From: an uncultured Verrucomicrobia subdivision 3 bacterium | GTDB lineage: Bacteria > Verrucomicrobiota > Verrucomicrobiia > Limisphaerales > UBA11358 | Assembly (NCBI GenBank): GCA_903827955.1 | Contig: CAIKKJ010000075.1 | Location: 32,332 to 96,331, forward strand | DNA length: 64,000 nucleotides | Reading direction: 5' to 3' | In this document: positions 18,624-27,899 of the stretch, one piece after another | Numbering within the stretch: the stretch's first letter is position 1 | Layout: every line of letters begins with the position of its first letter | Position numbers and translations under genes: made by a program | The notes under the pieces: model-generated | The model's database searches: none | Seen by the model: only the letters and a program-made list of their open reading frames with translations | What the model was told of the DNA's origin: nothing

Positions 18624-19736
18624 TTACCGGCGCGTCTTGGCGGCGAGTTCCAGAATACCTTCCGCCGCTTCCTCGTCGCCGTTGATTTCAAATTTCGGCG
18701 GCATCGGCTTGCGGCCTACCCACGAATCTTTCGCGTGCATGTCCATCATGCGGTCGAGCAGGTCGGCTTCGGTGACGTGGTAGCCGAGGCCGAGATCTTC
18801 GGTCATGCGCGCGTTGATGAATTGCTCGGCGTGACCCGGCACAGGCAAAACAAACGTCGGCTTGCGAAACGCGAACGCCTCGGACAGCGCGGAGTAACCG
18901 CCGTTGATGACGAGCGCGTCGGCGCGGGCGAGGATCTCGGTGTTGCTCATCAGGCGACCGTGGAATTTCACGTTGCCGTGCGAGTTGCCGTCGCGCCCGA
19001 CGACGTCCACGTTGAAGGGGAATTCACGGTTGTCAAAATTCACCAGCGTCGCGTGGACGGAACCGCTCAACATGAAGACGACGTTCTTCAACTGTTTCGG
19101 CGAAAGATTTTTCACTGGCGTCTGGCCAATGATTTCACGGACGTTTTTCCGCACAATCAAACCAATGCGCTTAAACTTCGGATGCCGCGTGGGTGTTCGT
19201 AGCGGATACGGACTCAAAATCAGGTCGCAAAATTTGCGGTGGAACAGGTAGTCGGAAAATTCCACGAACCAAAAATGGCTGCGGACGCCTTTGGCATCGC
19301 GCCGATGCTTGAAGAATTCCGTGACGACGACTTCGGAATTATTGATGGCTGCGATGGGAATTCTTTTGCGGCGTAACGGCGCGGTGGCGTATTCGGAGTC
19401 CGTCACGGCGATGTCGGGCTTCACCTCGGCGATGATCTGTTCGAGCTTGGCGCGCTTGGCCTGCGCCAGTTTTGCGAGGTTGCCGACGGTCTTAATCGTG
19501 GCCCAGCCGCTCACGCCGCCGTTGCTGCCGGAATAATAAAACGACGCCATCTCATGCAGCGACGCGATGCCGGGACGGTTGGAAAAATATTTCAACCCGT
19601 TGCCGGAGGTCAGCACATGGACTTTTACGCCCGCTGCCGCAAGATTTTCGATCACCGCGTGGCATCGCGTGCTATTGCCCATGCCAAGGCCGTTGATGAG
19701 GAAAAGACAGGAAAAGGACACGCGACAGGTTGGCAT
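18624..19736 (-). CDS. MurG/MJ1255-like glycosyltransferase
   Basis: The 370-residue protein has a GT-B layout. The N-terminal half starts with a glycine loop (LFLINGLGMGNSTRCHAVIENL) and the C-terminal half ends with a donor-site motif (ALVINGGYSALSEAFAFRKPTFVLPVPGHAEQFINA), as in the GT28-related MJ1255/VC2487 group. These enzymes transfer sugars from nucleotide donors, often onto lipids. The gene is divergent from the deacetylase gene, with only about 42 bases between start codons, so the two are probably co-regulated. Acceptor and donor are unknown. Confidence 0.78.
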   Translation of the reverse strand: MPTCRVSFSCLFLINGLGMGNSTRCHAVIENLAAAGVKVHVLTSGNGLKYFSNRPGIASLHEMASFYYSGSNGGVSGWATIKTVGNLAKLAQAKRAKLEQIIAEVKPDIAVTDSEYATAPLRRKRIPIAAINNSEVVVTEFFKHRRDAKGVRSHFWFVEFSDYLFHRKFCDLILSPYPLRTPTRHPKFKRIGLIVRKNVREIIGQTPVKNLSPKQLKNVVFMLSGSVHATLVNFDNREFPFNVDVVGRDGNSHGNVKFHGRLMSNTEILARADALVINGGYSALSEAFAFRKPTFVLPVPGHAEQFINARMTEDLGLGYHVTEADLLDRMMDMHAKDSWVGRKPMPPKFEINGDEEAAEGILELAAKTRR

Positions 19737-19778
19737 TGTCCGCTTGACAAAATCAATAAATATTCAGACAAGCCAGCG

Positions 19779-20549
19779 ATGATTATTTGCGCCGACGACT
19801 ACGGAATGCGCGCGGACATTGACCGCGCCATCCTCCAGCTCTGCGATAACGGCAAGCTCGCCGCCGTGTCGTGCATGGTCTTGTTCGAGCGTTGCGACGG
19901 CGCGCTGATGGAAAAAATCCGCGCGCACGAAAGCCGCGTGGACCTCGGCCTGCACTTTTGCCTAACGAATGAAAACCTGCCGCTCTCCGCGCCGCTGGAT
20001 AAAAACGTGCTGCCGGAGTTTGGAAAATTATTTCGGCGCGCAATATTCCGGCGATTGAAGCACGAGGAAATTTTATCACTGCTCGCGGCGCAATACGATT
20101 TGTTCGTCAAAAAATCCGGGCGCGCGCCGGACTACATTGACGGGCATTTGCATTCGCATCAACTGCCGGTGGTGGCGGGCGCGCTGGTGGATTTTGTTAG
20201 TCAGTTGCCAACGGAAAAACGGCCTTACATCCGCAACACGCGGCTTTGCACGCGCGAACTCCAGCGCAAAAATCTGCCGCCCATGAAAGCTGGTTTCATC
20301 GGCGCGTTCGGCGCGCGGCTGGAGAAAAGGCTGCGCGCGGCAGGCATCGCCACGAACGACGGCTTCTCCGGCATCTACGATTTCAAAGAGTGGCGGCGCT
20401 ACTCGGAATTTTTCCAAAAGTTCGCCGCGTGCTTGCCGGAGAAAAATGGAATCCTCGTCACGCATCCCGGCTTCGACGAAGACTGGCGGCGCAGCGAATT
20501 TGAAACATTGGAAAAATTTCCTGGCGGTGCGAATCGCTTTCAGCGCTGA
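19779..20549 (+). CDS. YdjC/ChbG-like carbohydrate deacetylase
   Basis: The 256-residue protein begins MIICADDYGMRADIDRAIL, which contains the metal-binding Asp-Asp pair of the family. It also has the His residues of YIDGHLHSHQLPVV and a late GILVTHPGFDE block. YdjC/ChbG/HpnK proteins remove N-acetyl groups from chito-oligosaccharides or lipid-linked sugars. The tracked ORF adds 75 codons that are antisense to the neighbouring glycosyltransferase. The ATG at 19779 places ADDYG where the family has it. The pairing with a divergent glycosyltransferase suggests modification of a lipid-linked or surface glycan. Confidence 0.85.
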   Translation: MIICADDYGMRADIDRAILQLCDNGKLAAVSCMVLFERCDGALMEKIRAHESRVDLGLHFCLTNENLPLSAPLDKNVLPEFGKLFRRAIFRRLKHEEILSLLAAQYDLFVKKSGRAPDYIDGHLHSHQLPVVAGALVDFVSQLPTEKRPYIRNTRLCTRELQRKNLPPMKAGFIGAFGARLEKRLRAAGIATNDGFSGIYDFKEWRRYSEFFQKFAACLPEKNGILVTHPGFDEDWRRSEFETLEKFPGGANRFQR

Positions 20550-20550
20550 A

Positions 20551-22143
20551 TCATTGCGGCACGGCGACGAGCGCGATGCCGTTGCCGTAAAATGTCACCG
20601 CCGAGTCGTTGGAATTCACCAAGGTCGCGGCGCGTAGTTCAAAAAAGTTGGTCCGCGAAAACAGCGCGCCCGCCGCCTGTAATTCCAGTTCGCGCGACTT
20701 GACGTAGTGGCTGATCAGCCGTGCGTGACGGAAAATATTATTCTTTTCGCCCGGCGGCACGGCGGCGATGTAATCCGCATCGCGCACCTCGACGCGGCCT
20801 GCCGCCCGCGCTTTCAATTGCTGATAAACCAGATTCATCTTCGCGCAGCTCGGCACGAAGATCGGGCCGTTTGCGATGCGGTCGCCCTCGAATTTGCAAA
20901 TCACCGGCATGAACCACAAATCAGCGGCGACCGTGACGAGCAGCGCCGGCAGGAAAATCTTTTTCAGCCACGGCAATTCCAGACAGCGCGCCGCGCCGAC
21001 GCCGGCGAGCGTGAACAACAGCGGCGAAATCAGCAGGCAATAGCGCGAGTGAAACGGCTTGCCCGCGACGAAGCTGAACGCCAGATACGCGAGAAAAACA
21101 AAGGCGGCGGTCAGCAGACCGGGCGGTTGCGCCAGCGTTTCGCGTAGTGTGGCGGAACGATTTTTTAACGCCGACTTCACGGCGAGGATTGCGCCCAGCA
21201 AAATCCCCAGCGCAAAAATCACCGAGACGGCGTTCACCGCAATCAGTGCCGGCACGCCGCCGAAAGCACGTTGCGCCAGAGTTTGAAAATCACCGGGCGC
21301 ATAAGTCCAGCCGGGGTTCCAAAAATTCACGAGGAAGGTGAACGGCGAGGAAAAAATTTTCAGCGCGTCCGGCGAGAAACCGCCGTTGCCGCCGGTCAGC
21401 ATCCCGCGCGTATTGGCCCAGTCGTGCCGCGCGTCGCCGAGAACGTAGGGGACGTAGCTCGCTGCCGCCGCGAGCAGGCCGATGACAAGCCAGCACCAGT
21501 TCACGCACAGCCGCGCAAACCAGCCGAACGCGATGAGCGGCAGAATCAGCGACAGCGTGCTCATGTGAAATTGCGCGCCGGCGAGCAGCAGCAGCGGCAG
21601 CAAAAAAATCGCGCGCGATTTTTGAATTCGCACGCAGCGGAACAGCGCGAGGAAAATCACCGCGCCCAGCAACGGCATCGGCGAAGGATTCCAGACAATT
21701 GAAGAATATTGCACCATCCACAGCGACACGGCCATGAACAGCGCGCCAAAACTTGCCGCTGTGACGCCAACCAATTCACGCGCCAGCCGCCACGTCAGCG
21801 CGATGGCGGCGAGGTTCACGGCGATCATGAGCAGCACCACTCCGTCGAGCGAGCCGTAGAGCTTGAGTCCGGCGACGCAAAAAAGCGTCCACAGCGGGCC
21901 GGGAAGTTTGGAGTGCGGATTGCAGTTGGGCTGGCCGATGTAGAGTGCGCGTTCGCCACCGTTCTCAAAATTCGCGGCGACCTCGTAGGCCTCGATACCG
22001 TCCACCTGATAGCCGAGCGCGTGGCTTTGCGCCCAGCCGAAATAGCCCAGGCGCAACGCCAGCGCGACGAGCAAGATGACCGGCAGATGCCAGGCGGAAT
22101 ATTTTTTCAGCCAACCAACGGCAGGATTGGATGGCGGCTGCAT
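20551..22143 (-). CDS. GT39/ArnT-like membrane glycosyltransferase
   Basis: The 530-residue protein has about ten hydrophobic segments starting with LPVILLVALALRLGYFGWA. An early acidic loop motif (YQVDGIEAYEVAANF) sits where PMT/ArnT-type enzymes hold the catalytic Asp. Such enzymes use polyprenyl-phosphate sugars to glycosylate lipids or proteins on the outer face of the inner membrane. The tracked start at 22215 overlaps the helicase gene. The ATG at 22143 begins four bases past the helicase stop and is preferred. The C-terminal 130 residues are soluble and probably periplasmic. Confidence 0.75.
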   Translation of the reverse strand: MQPPSNPAVGWLKKYSAWHLPVILLVALALRLGYFGWAQSHALGYQVDGIEAYEVAANFENGGERALYIGQPNCNPHSKLPGPLWTLFCVAGLKLYGSLDGVVLLMIAVNLAAIALTWRLARELVGVTAASFGALFMAVSLWMVQYSSIVWNPSPMPLLGAVIFLALFRCVRIQKSRAIFLLPLLLLAGAQFHMSTLSLILPLIAFGWFARLCVNWCWLVIGLLAAAASYVPYVLGDARHDWANTRGMLTGGNGGFSPDALKIFSSPFTFLVNFWNPGWTYAPGDFQTLAQRAFGGVPALIAVNAVSVIFALGILLGAILAVKSALKNRSATLRETLAQPPGLLTAAFVFLAYLAFSFVAGKPFHSRYCLLISPLLFTLAGVGAARCLELPWLKKIFLPALLVTVAADLWFMPVICKFEGDRIANGPIFVPSCAKMNLVYQQLKARAAGRVEVRDADYIAAVPPGEKNNIFRHARLISHYVKSRELELQAAGALFSRTNFFELRAATLVNSNDSAVTFYGNGIALVAVPQ

Positions 22144-22147
22144 CTTC

Positions 22148-25100
22148 TTATTCTTCCGCGAACAGATATTCCAAATCTGTCGCCGTGAGGCTGCGGGCGA
22201 AGCCTTCTTCGCCAAGCACGTCGGCGATGGTCTTGGCCTTGCTCTGTTGCAGTTCCCAGATTTTTTCCTCCACCGTGCCGGGCGCGATGAGGCGATACGC
22301 GTTCACCGTCTGCGTCTGGCCAATGCGATGCGAGCGGTCAATGGCCTGCGCCTCGACTGCCGGATTCCACCAAGGATCGTAAAGCACAACGTAGCTGGCG
22401 TTCGTCAGATTCAATCCCGTTCCCGCCGCGCGCAAACTCAAGAGGAACACGCACGCGCCGGATTCTTTTTGGAAATCGTTCACGACGGACTGGCGATCTT
22501 TTGTCTGGCCGGTTAGGACGTGCGTGTGGATGTTGCGCGCTTTACATTCCTTTTGGAGGAGTTCGAGCATCTGCACAAATTGCGAGAAGACCAAAACTTT
22601 TTGGCCGTCGGCAATGAGCGGATCGAGCAATTCAAAGAGCGTATCGGTCTTGCCGCTGGCGGTGTCGCTGCCGACGAGCGCGGGATGGCAGCACACCTGG
22701 CGCAACCGCGTGAGCGCGGCGAGGACGTGCATCTTGGATTTGTTCAAGCCCTGCGTCTCGACCGCCTTCATCACCTGATCGCGGCTGCGGCGCAACTCGG
22801 CGAGATACAGTTTCCGCTGGTCTTCACCGAGCGGACAATCGCGGCGCTCCTCGATGCGGTCGGGCAAATCTTTCGCGACGTGTTTTTTCAAACGGCGCAG
22901 CAGGAGCGGGCGCAGCTTGGCGGACAGACGGCGGCGCGCGATGCGCTGCTCGGATTCGGCATTCTCGCCGCCTTTGGGTTCGTAGGTGTCGAGAAATTGA
23001 TCCTGCGTGCCGAGATAACCGGGCTGGATGAAATCCACGATGCTCCACAGATCGAGCAAGCGGTTTTCCAGCGGCGTGCCGGTGAGCGCGATTTTGTTTT
23101 CGCACTTCAATTGCTTCACCGACTGCGTGACCTGCGCGCCGGGATTTTTGATGAACTGCGCCTCGTCCAAAATCACCGCACGGAAACTGAACTTGTGAAA
23201 CTCTTCCAAGTCGCGCCGCAACAGCGCGTAGTTCGTGACGATCAAATCGTGCTGTGGAATCTGTTTCCGCAAATTGTGCCGCGCCGCGCCGCTTTCCAGC
23301 ACGAGCACTTTCATGTCGGGCGTAAACTTCTCCGCTTCGCGCCGCCAGTTGTGCAGCACGGACGCGGGGCAAATCACCAATGACGGCTTGGGATTTTTCA
23401 CATTGCGTTCCTTGAGCCAGTCGAGCCACGTCAACGTCTGCAAGGTTTTGCCGAGCCCCATGTCGTCGGCAAGAATGCCGCCGAGTTTGACCTGCACGAG
23501 GTGCGCGAGGAAATCAAAACCGTCTTTTTGATACGGGCGCAATTCCGCCTGCAAACCTTTCGGCAATTGCGCGTTCGGCACGCCTTTGAAATCACGGACT
23601 CGCTCGCGCAACGCCTGCGCCTCGGGTGAATCCACAAAACGCATCAACCCGTTTTCGTCCAGATGTGCGACGTGTTCCAGCCCGACTTTTTGCGGCACGG
23701 CAATGAGTCCAGCCACGCCCATGTCGGCCATCGCTTCGTGCGCACTCTGCACGGCGTTCGTGTCAAGCTCCACCCAGCCGGCGTTCGGCAATTTCACGAA
23801 CCGGCTGGTCGCGGCGGCGAGGCGATCCAAATCGGCCTTGGAAAGTTTCATGCCTTCCGCCTCCCATTCGGCACTCACGGACAACCAGTCAATGCCGCTG
23901 CCTTTGACAATTAATTTTGGCTTGAGTGCACGCGGCTTGAGAAACAGGTGATGGAACGCGGGGTTGCCAAGAAATTCTGCATCAGCCGGCCGGGAAGCCC
24001 AGGCTTCCGCCAGCAGGCCGAGAAAGTTTTCATTCGCATCGCCGATCCACAACCCGGGCTCCTGCATGAACCAGTCGAGTTTCCGCAGCCAATGCACGGA
24101 CGGATCGAGGCGCGGGTCATCAAGGATTTCCGGTTTGTCGCCGGCCTTGATGCTGCGGTTGTGCGGTGCCCATTCGTGGCCGTTCCAAACCCAGGTGCTT
24201 TTGTCGCGCAAACTTTTCGCGAGCAACCGCAGCTGCACGGTGTCATCCATCAGTTCAAAGACAAACTGCGGCGTGGCCTGATGCGCCACGCAAAGCTGCT
24301 CCCAGTCCACGCCGTGATTCGCCTGCGTCTTGCGCAAGTGCAGCAGCAAGCGATGGCTCAGTTTGCGCACGGGCACGGACGGTTTTTGTGAAAGATATTT
24401 CAGCACGCCGTTCGGCGGCGCGTTGCGCAGCAGGAAAAATGTGTTGCCGATGAGGGCGATGGGCGCCTGGCGGTTGAAAAATTTTGCGTCGGCGATCGCG
24501 TGGGAAGTGCCATCCTGCAACGTGATGCGATGCGTGAAGGAAAGTTCTTGCGTGCCGTTCTCCAGCTGGGGCGTGAGCGAAACCACATCGCCATGAAAAT
24601 GGATCATCTGGCCGTTGGCCGCGAGTTCGAGCCGGCCAGTGTTGCCCCAGCGCGCGAGCCACTGCAGCAGTTCCGCATCGGTCAGCAGCAGCGACGTCTC
24701 GTGGCCGGCGCGTTCGCGGTGCGTGTCGTAAATCCACTGGACGAATTCCCAGTCCCACGGGGTGAACAGCTCCTGCTCGTGCGCGGCGCGAACGACGAGA
24801 TCCACAAGGTCATGCAGCGAACGCGCTTTTTCGCCGGTGCGCGGACGGAGCAAAAGAAATTGCAGCGCGAGCCGGTGGCGCGAAGGTTCCGCCACATCCG
24901 GTTGCGGTTTGCACACGACGCGCAGCGTGGCGCGCGGCGTGTCGAGGTGCAGCGGCGCGGGCGGCGAGAGCCAGTTTTCCAATTCCTTGACGAGGCGTTG
25001 TTCCTGCTCGGCTTCCTCGGCCTTGGCAAAACGCTCCGGGCTGGCGTGCGTCTGCAATTCCGGCGGCACGGAACGCTTGGCGCGCAAAAACAAAAACGCG

Positions 25101-25417
25101 AGTTCCTCCAGCCGGTTTTTGCCGGTCGCGGCGAGCAACTTTGGCCACCAGTCCGTCGCGGGAAAATCGCGGCGCGAGAGCGAGAGTTTTTCAAAATAAT
25201 CCTCAAGCAGCAGCCACGAGCGTTGCGAATCCGGGCAGGTGGCAAAGCCTTTCAGGATGTCCTCACGCTCGCAGACGGTGTTCTTGGAGTCGGAAAGTTC
25301 GCGGCGCAAATCGGCGAAGGCACCGTAAGTCTGCGACAAAACCTTGTGGTGGGCGTCGTATTTATTCGCGCCCGTGCGGGTCGCGCCATTCCCGTTTCTG
25401 ATTGGAGTTCTCGGCAT
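22148..25417 (-). CDS. SNF2-family helicase-like ATPase
   Basis: The 1089-residue protein has a roughly 630-residue N-terminal region of unknown fold followed by a complete SNF2 motor. The motor has motif I (GGILADDMGLGKTLQTL), motif II (AVILDEAQFIKNP), motif III (IALTGTPLENRLLDLWSI) and the C-terminal lobe with VLVFSQFVQMLELLQ and YDPWWNPAVEAQAIDRSHRIGQ. These motors translocate on DNA and remodel nucleoprotein, as RapA does for RNA polymerase. No nuclease, methylase or defence partner is adjacent, so a housekeeping role in transcription or repair is more likely than defence. The downstream membrane glycosyltransferase is only co-located. Confidence 0.92.
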   Translation of the reverse strand: MPRTPIRNGNGATRTGANKYDAHHKVLSQTYGAFADLRRELSDSKNTVCEREDILKGFATCPDSQRSWLLLEDYFEKLSLSRRDFPATDWWPKLLAATGKNRLEELAFLFLRAKRSVPPELQTHASPERFAKAEEAEQEQRLVKELENWLSPPAPLHLDTPRATLRVVCKPQPDVAEPSRHRLALQFLLLRPRTGEKARSLHDLVDLVVRAAHEQELFTPWDWEFVQWIYDTHRERAGHETSLLLTDAELLQWLARWGNTGRLELAANGQMIHFHGDVVSLTPQLENGTQELSFTHRITLQDGTSHAIADAKFFNRQAPIALIGNTFFLLRNAPPNGVLKYLSQKPSVPVRKLSHRLLLHLRKTQANHGVDWEQLCVAHQATPQFVFELMDDTVQLRLLAKSLRDKSTWVWNGHEWAPHNRSIKAGDKPEILDDPRLDPSVHWLRKLDWFMQEPGLWIGDANENFLGLLAEAWASRPADAEFLGNPAFHHLFLKPRALKPKLIVKGSGIDWLSVSAEWEAEGMKLSKADLDRLAAATSRFVKLPNAGWVELDTNAVQSAHEAMADMGVAGLIAVPQKVGLEHVAHLDENGLMRFVDSPEAQALRERVRDFKGVPNAQLPKGLQAELRPYQKDGFDFLAHLVQVKLGGILADDMGLGKTLQTLTWLDWLKERNVKNPKPSLVICPASVLHNWRREAEKFTPDMKVLVLESGAARHNLRKQIPQHDLIVTNYALLRRDLEEFHKFSFRAVILDEAQFIKNPGAQVTQSVKQLKCENKIALTGTPLENRLLDLWSIVDFIQPGYLGTQDQFLDTYEPKGGENAESEQRIARRRLSAKLRPLLLRRLKKHVAKDLPDRIEERRDCPLGEDQRKLYLAELRRSRDQVMKAVETQGLNKSKMHVLAALTRLRQVCCHPALVGSDTASGKTDTLFELLDPLIADGQKVLVFSQFVQMLELLQKECKARNIHTHVLTGQTKDRQSVVNDFQKESGACVFLLSLRAAGTGLNLTNASYVVLYDPWWNPAVEAQAIDRSHRIGQTQTVNAYRLIAPGTVEEKIWELQQSKAKTIADVLGEEGFARSLTATDLEYLFAEE

Positions 25418-25513
25418 CTAAACTAAAAAATAATGTTCTATCATTTCGACAGAACCCGCGTGGCCGGTCAATCGCAAATGAAAAGTTTTTTGGTCGGGAC
25501 GTGGGCGACGCGA

Positions 25514-25541
25514 TTGACGATGGCGTTTTTTTTGATAGATT
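25514..25541 (+). promoter_or_regulatory. Putative promoter of asd with very short leader
   Basis: TTGACG and TAGATT are separated by 16 bases, the same arrangement as at rpsT. The -10 box ends 12 bases before the asd ATG, so the transcript would have a leader of only about six bases and no room for a Shine-Dalgarno sequence. Confidence 0.62.
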
Positions 25542-25553
25542 GTCCGGCCTTTT

Positions 25554-26558
25554 ATGAATCGCAATCCGCATGTCGCAATTGTCGGTGCCACGGGAGCCGT
25601 GGGCATCGAGATGATCAAGACCTTGGAAAAAAGAAAATTTCCCGTGGGCAAACTCACCCTGCTCGCCTCGGCGCGCTCGGCGGGGAAAAAATTAAAATTT
25701 CGCGGCAAGGCGATCACGATCAAGGAACTCACCAAGGATTCATTCGCGGGCGTGGACATCGCGCTGTTCAGCGCGGGCGGCGGCATCTCGCGGGAATTCG
25801 CACCGATCGCGGCCAAGGCCGGCTGCGTAGTCGTGGATAATTCCAGCGCGTTCCGCCAAGATCCGAACGTCCCGCTCGTCGTGCCGGAAATCAACGCGGC
25901 GGACGTCAAGAAGCACAAGGGCATCATCGCGAATCCGAATTGCACCACGGCCATCACGCTGATGGCGTTGTATCCGCTGCACAAAAAATTCGGCGTGAAA
26001 CGCATTTTTGCTTCGAGCTACCAAGCGGTTTCTGGCACGGGCGCACAGGCGATTGAAGAATTGAAGCGGCAGGTCGGCCAGGTCGTCGCCGGCAAAAAGG
26101 TGACGAAGGAAGTGTATCCCCACCAGATTGCCTTCAACGTGCTGCCCCATGTGGATTCATTTTTGCCGACCGGTTACACGAAGGAAGAGATGAAGATGGA
26201 GAACGAAGGCCGCAAAATCATGCACCACGACAAATTTCGCGCGAGCGTGACCTGCGTGCGCGTGCCGGTCTATCGTTCGCATTCGGTCGCCGTGAGCGCG
26301 GAATTTGCCAAGCCCATCACCGTGGCCGCCGCGCGGGCGGTGTTGAACAAAGCGCCCGGTCTCGACGTGGTGGATGAACCGGAAAATAAAAAATATCCGA
26401 TGCCGCTCAACACGTCCGAGCAATACAACTGCCAGGTTGGCCGGATTCGTCTGGACTGCGCGTTGGACAACGGCTTGTGCTTCTGGGTCTCGGGTGATCA
26501 GTTGCTCAAGGGCGCGGCGCTGAACGCGGTGCAGATCGCCGAGGAACTGCTGAAGTAA
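25554..26558 (+). CDS. asd: Aspartate-semialdehyde dehydrogenase
   Basis: The 334-residue enzyme begins MNRNPHVAIVGATGAVGIEM (Rossmann loop), has the catalytic cysteine in IIANPNCTTAITLMALYPLH, and continues with SSYQAVSGTGAQAIEEL and the substrate-binding RVPVYRSHSVAVSAEF. It reduces aspartyl phosphate to the semialdehyde that feeds lysine, diaminopimelate, threonine and methionine synthesis. It is a single-gene unit, with its own promoter and a hairpin terminator. The length is normal. Confidence 0.97.
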   Translation: MNRNPHVAIVGATGAVGIEMIKTLEKRKFPVGKLTLLASARSAGKKLKFRGKAITIKELTKDSFAGVDIALFSAGGGISREFAPIAAKAGCVVVDNSSAFRQDPNVPLVVPEINAADVKKHKGIIANPNCTTAITLMALYPLHKKFGVKRIFASSYQAVSGTGAQAIEELKRQVGQVVAGKKVTKEVYPHQIAFNVLPHVDSFLPTGYTKEEMKMENEGRKIMHHDKFRASVTCVRVPVYRSHSVAVSAEFAKPITVAAARAVLNKAPGLDVVDEPENKKYPMPLNTSEQYNCQVGRIRLDCALDNGLCFWVSGDQLLKGAALNAVQIAEELLK

Positions 26559-26591
26559 CCAGCTGGTTACAAAATTAAAAGTCCATTGAGC

Positions 26592-26630
26592 GTCCGCCAA
26601 AGTGTGATAGCTTTGGCGGACTTTCATTTT
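26592..26630 (+). terminator. Hairpin terminator after asd, abutting next start codon
   Basis: A perfect 11-bp stem (GTCCGCCAAAG / CTTTGGCGGAC) with an 8-base loop is followed by TTTCATTTT. The last base of the T-rich tail is immediately followed by the ATG of the next gene at 26631, leaving no leader downstream of the hairpin. Confidence 0.82.
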
Positions 26631-27896
26631 ATGGCAAAACGCAGGCAGCAGCAGGAATCCGGGCAGGCGGCGAACAATTTCCAATTCACCCTCGCGGGAC
26701 TGATTATCTTTAGCCTAGCGCTGATGGGCGGCGCGTCGCTAATCACTTGGAAGCTGTCGCAGAAGAGCGCGGCGCGCACGGAGCCTTACGCGGTGGATAC
26801 CAAGGACAAGTCCGCCACCGTCCGCAGCGGGGCGTGGGGCACGCTGCTCACGCGTGACATCGAACTGGAACGGCCAGCGGAATACCTCACGGAAGAAGTC
26901 GCGTTGCCGAAGCCGGAAATCTGGTCGTTCGCTGGGATGCGCCCGGAGGCGGTGAAAAAACTGTTCGCGGCGAACGGGGTTTCCGCCGGACAGATCGCCT
27001 CAGCCTTCGCGCCGGGAAGTTATTCGGAGAAAAACTCCGGCACGGAATTAAAGCCGTCGGAGTCATTTCTGACTTCATTCACCCCGGAGCAGCGTCAGAA
27101 ACTCTACCTCGCGCTAGCCGGCGCGGGCGTGAACCTGTATCTGGATTTCCCTTACATTTTTCCGGGCAATGATTTTGCGGACATCTGCACCAGCGGACAT
27201 CTGCTGCCGGAGGAAGTGGCTTTGCTGAAGCAACTCGCCTATCCAAATGGAACGGCGCAGCAGTTGTCCGATTATTTTTTCCTGCTGGAAAAAATTCCCA
27301 CACTGGAACGGCGCACGAAGGTAACGCAGGCGCTTTCGCGGCAGTCCGCCGTGCTCGCGCGCCTCGCGGTGCAACCGGACACGGACATTGACAAGATTGC
27401 GAGCTACTGGGGCAACGTGCCGAACGTGCGCTTCACCAACATCCGCCCGCTGATGGAATCACTCAAGCAACTGCCGGAGGGTGGCAGCCTGAGCCTGCTG
27501 TATTTCCTGCCCAAGTTTGCGCGCGAACGGCTCTACACCTTTCCGCTGCCCGCGCAGACTGGCGACCCGGTGATGGACTGCCATTGGACGACGTTCAACT
27601 TTTTCAACGAGACGCCCGACAACCGTTTCAATGACGCCAACTATGCCGTGCAGTTCATCCAGAAAAATTATTATCAGATTTCCGCGCCGTCGCAGTATGG
27701 CGACATCTTGCTGTTGATGAATGAAAAACAGGAGGTGAAACATTCCGCCGTCTTCATTGCCGACGACATCGTCTTCACGAAAAACGGCAACAACTATCGC
27801 CAGCCGTGGATGCTCATGCGGATTCCTGACCTGCTCACGACCTATCCCGCCACACCGCCCATGAAGACAGTTTACATGCGGCGCAAGACCGATTGA
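26631..27896 (+). CDS. Membrane-anchored protein with NlpC/P60-like Cys-His domain
   Basis: The 421-residue protein has one N-terminal membrane segment (FTLAGLIIFSLALMGGASLITW), a helical middle region of unknown family and a C-terminal domain. In that domain a cysteine (GDPVMDCHWTTFNFF) and a histidine (EVKHSAVFIADDIVFTKNG) are spaced as in papain-like NlpC/P60 peptidoglycan hydrolases. A periplasmic, membrane-tethered amidase or endopeptidase is the best guess. I set the start at 26631 because the tracked ORF start lies inside the asd terminator hairpin. The gene converges with exbD, with three bases between them. Cleavage activity is inference only. Confidence 0.66.
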   Translation: MAKRRQQQESGQAANNFQFTLAGLIIFSLALMGGASLITWKLSQKSAARTEPYAVDTKDKSATVRSGAWGTLLTRDIELERPAEYLTEEVALPKPEIWSFAGMRPEAVKKLFAANGVSAGQIASAFAPGSYSEKNSGTELKPSESFLTSFTPEQRQKLYLALAGAGVNLYLDFPYIFPGNDFADICTSGHLLPEEVALLKQLAYPNGTAQQLSDYFFLLEKIPTLERRTKVTQALSRQSAVLARLAVQPDTDIDKIASYWGNVPNVRFTNIRPLMESLKQLPEGGSLSLLYFLPKFARERLYTFPLPAQTGDPVMDCHWTTFNFFNETPDNRFNDANYAVQFIQKNYYQISAPSQYGDILLLMNEKQEVKHSAVFIADDIVFTKNGNNYRQPWMLMRIPDLLTTYPATPPMKTVYMRRKTD

Positions 27897-27899
27897 AAA

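Noticed and set aside
22148-25417. SNF2 helicase as part of a defence system such as DISARM
   Set aside because: No methylase, nuclease or DUF1998-type partner is adjacent. Neighbours are asd and glycosyltransferases.
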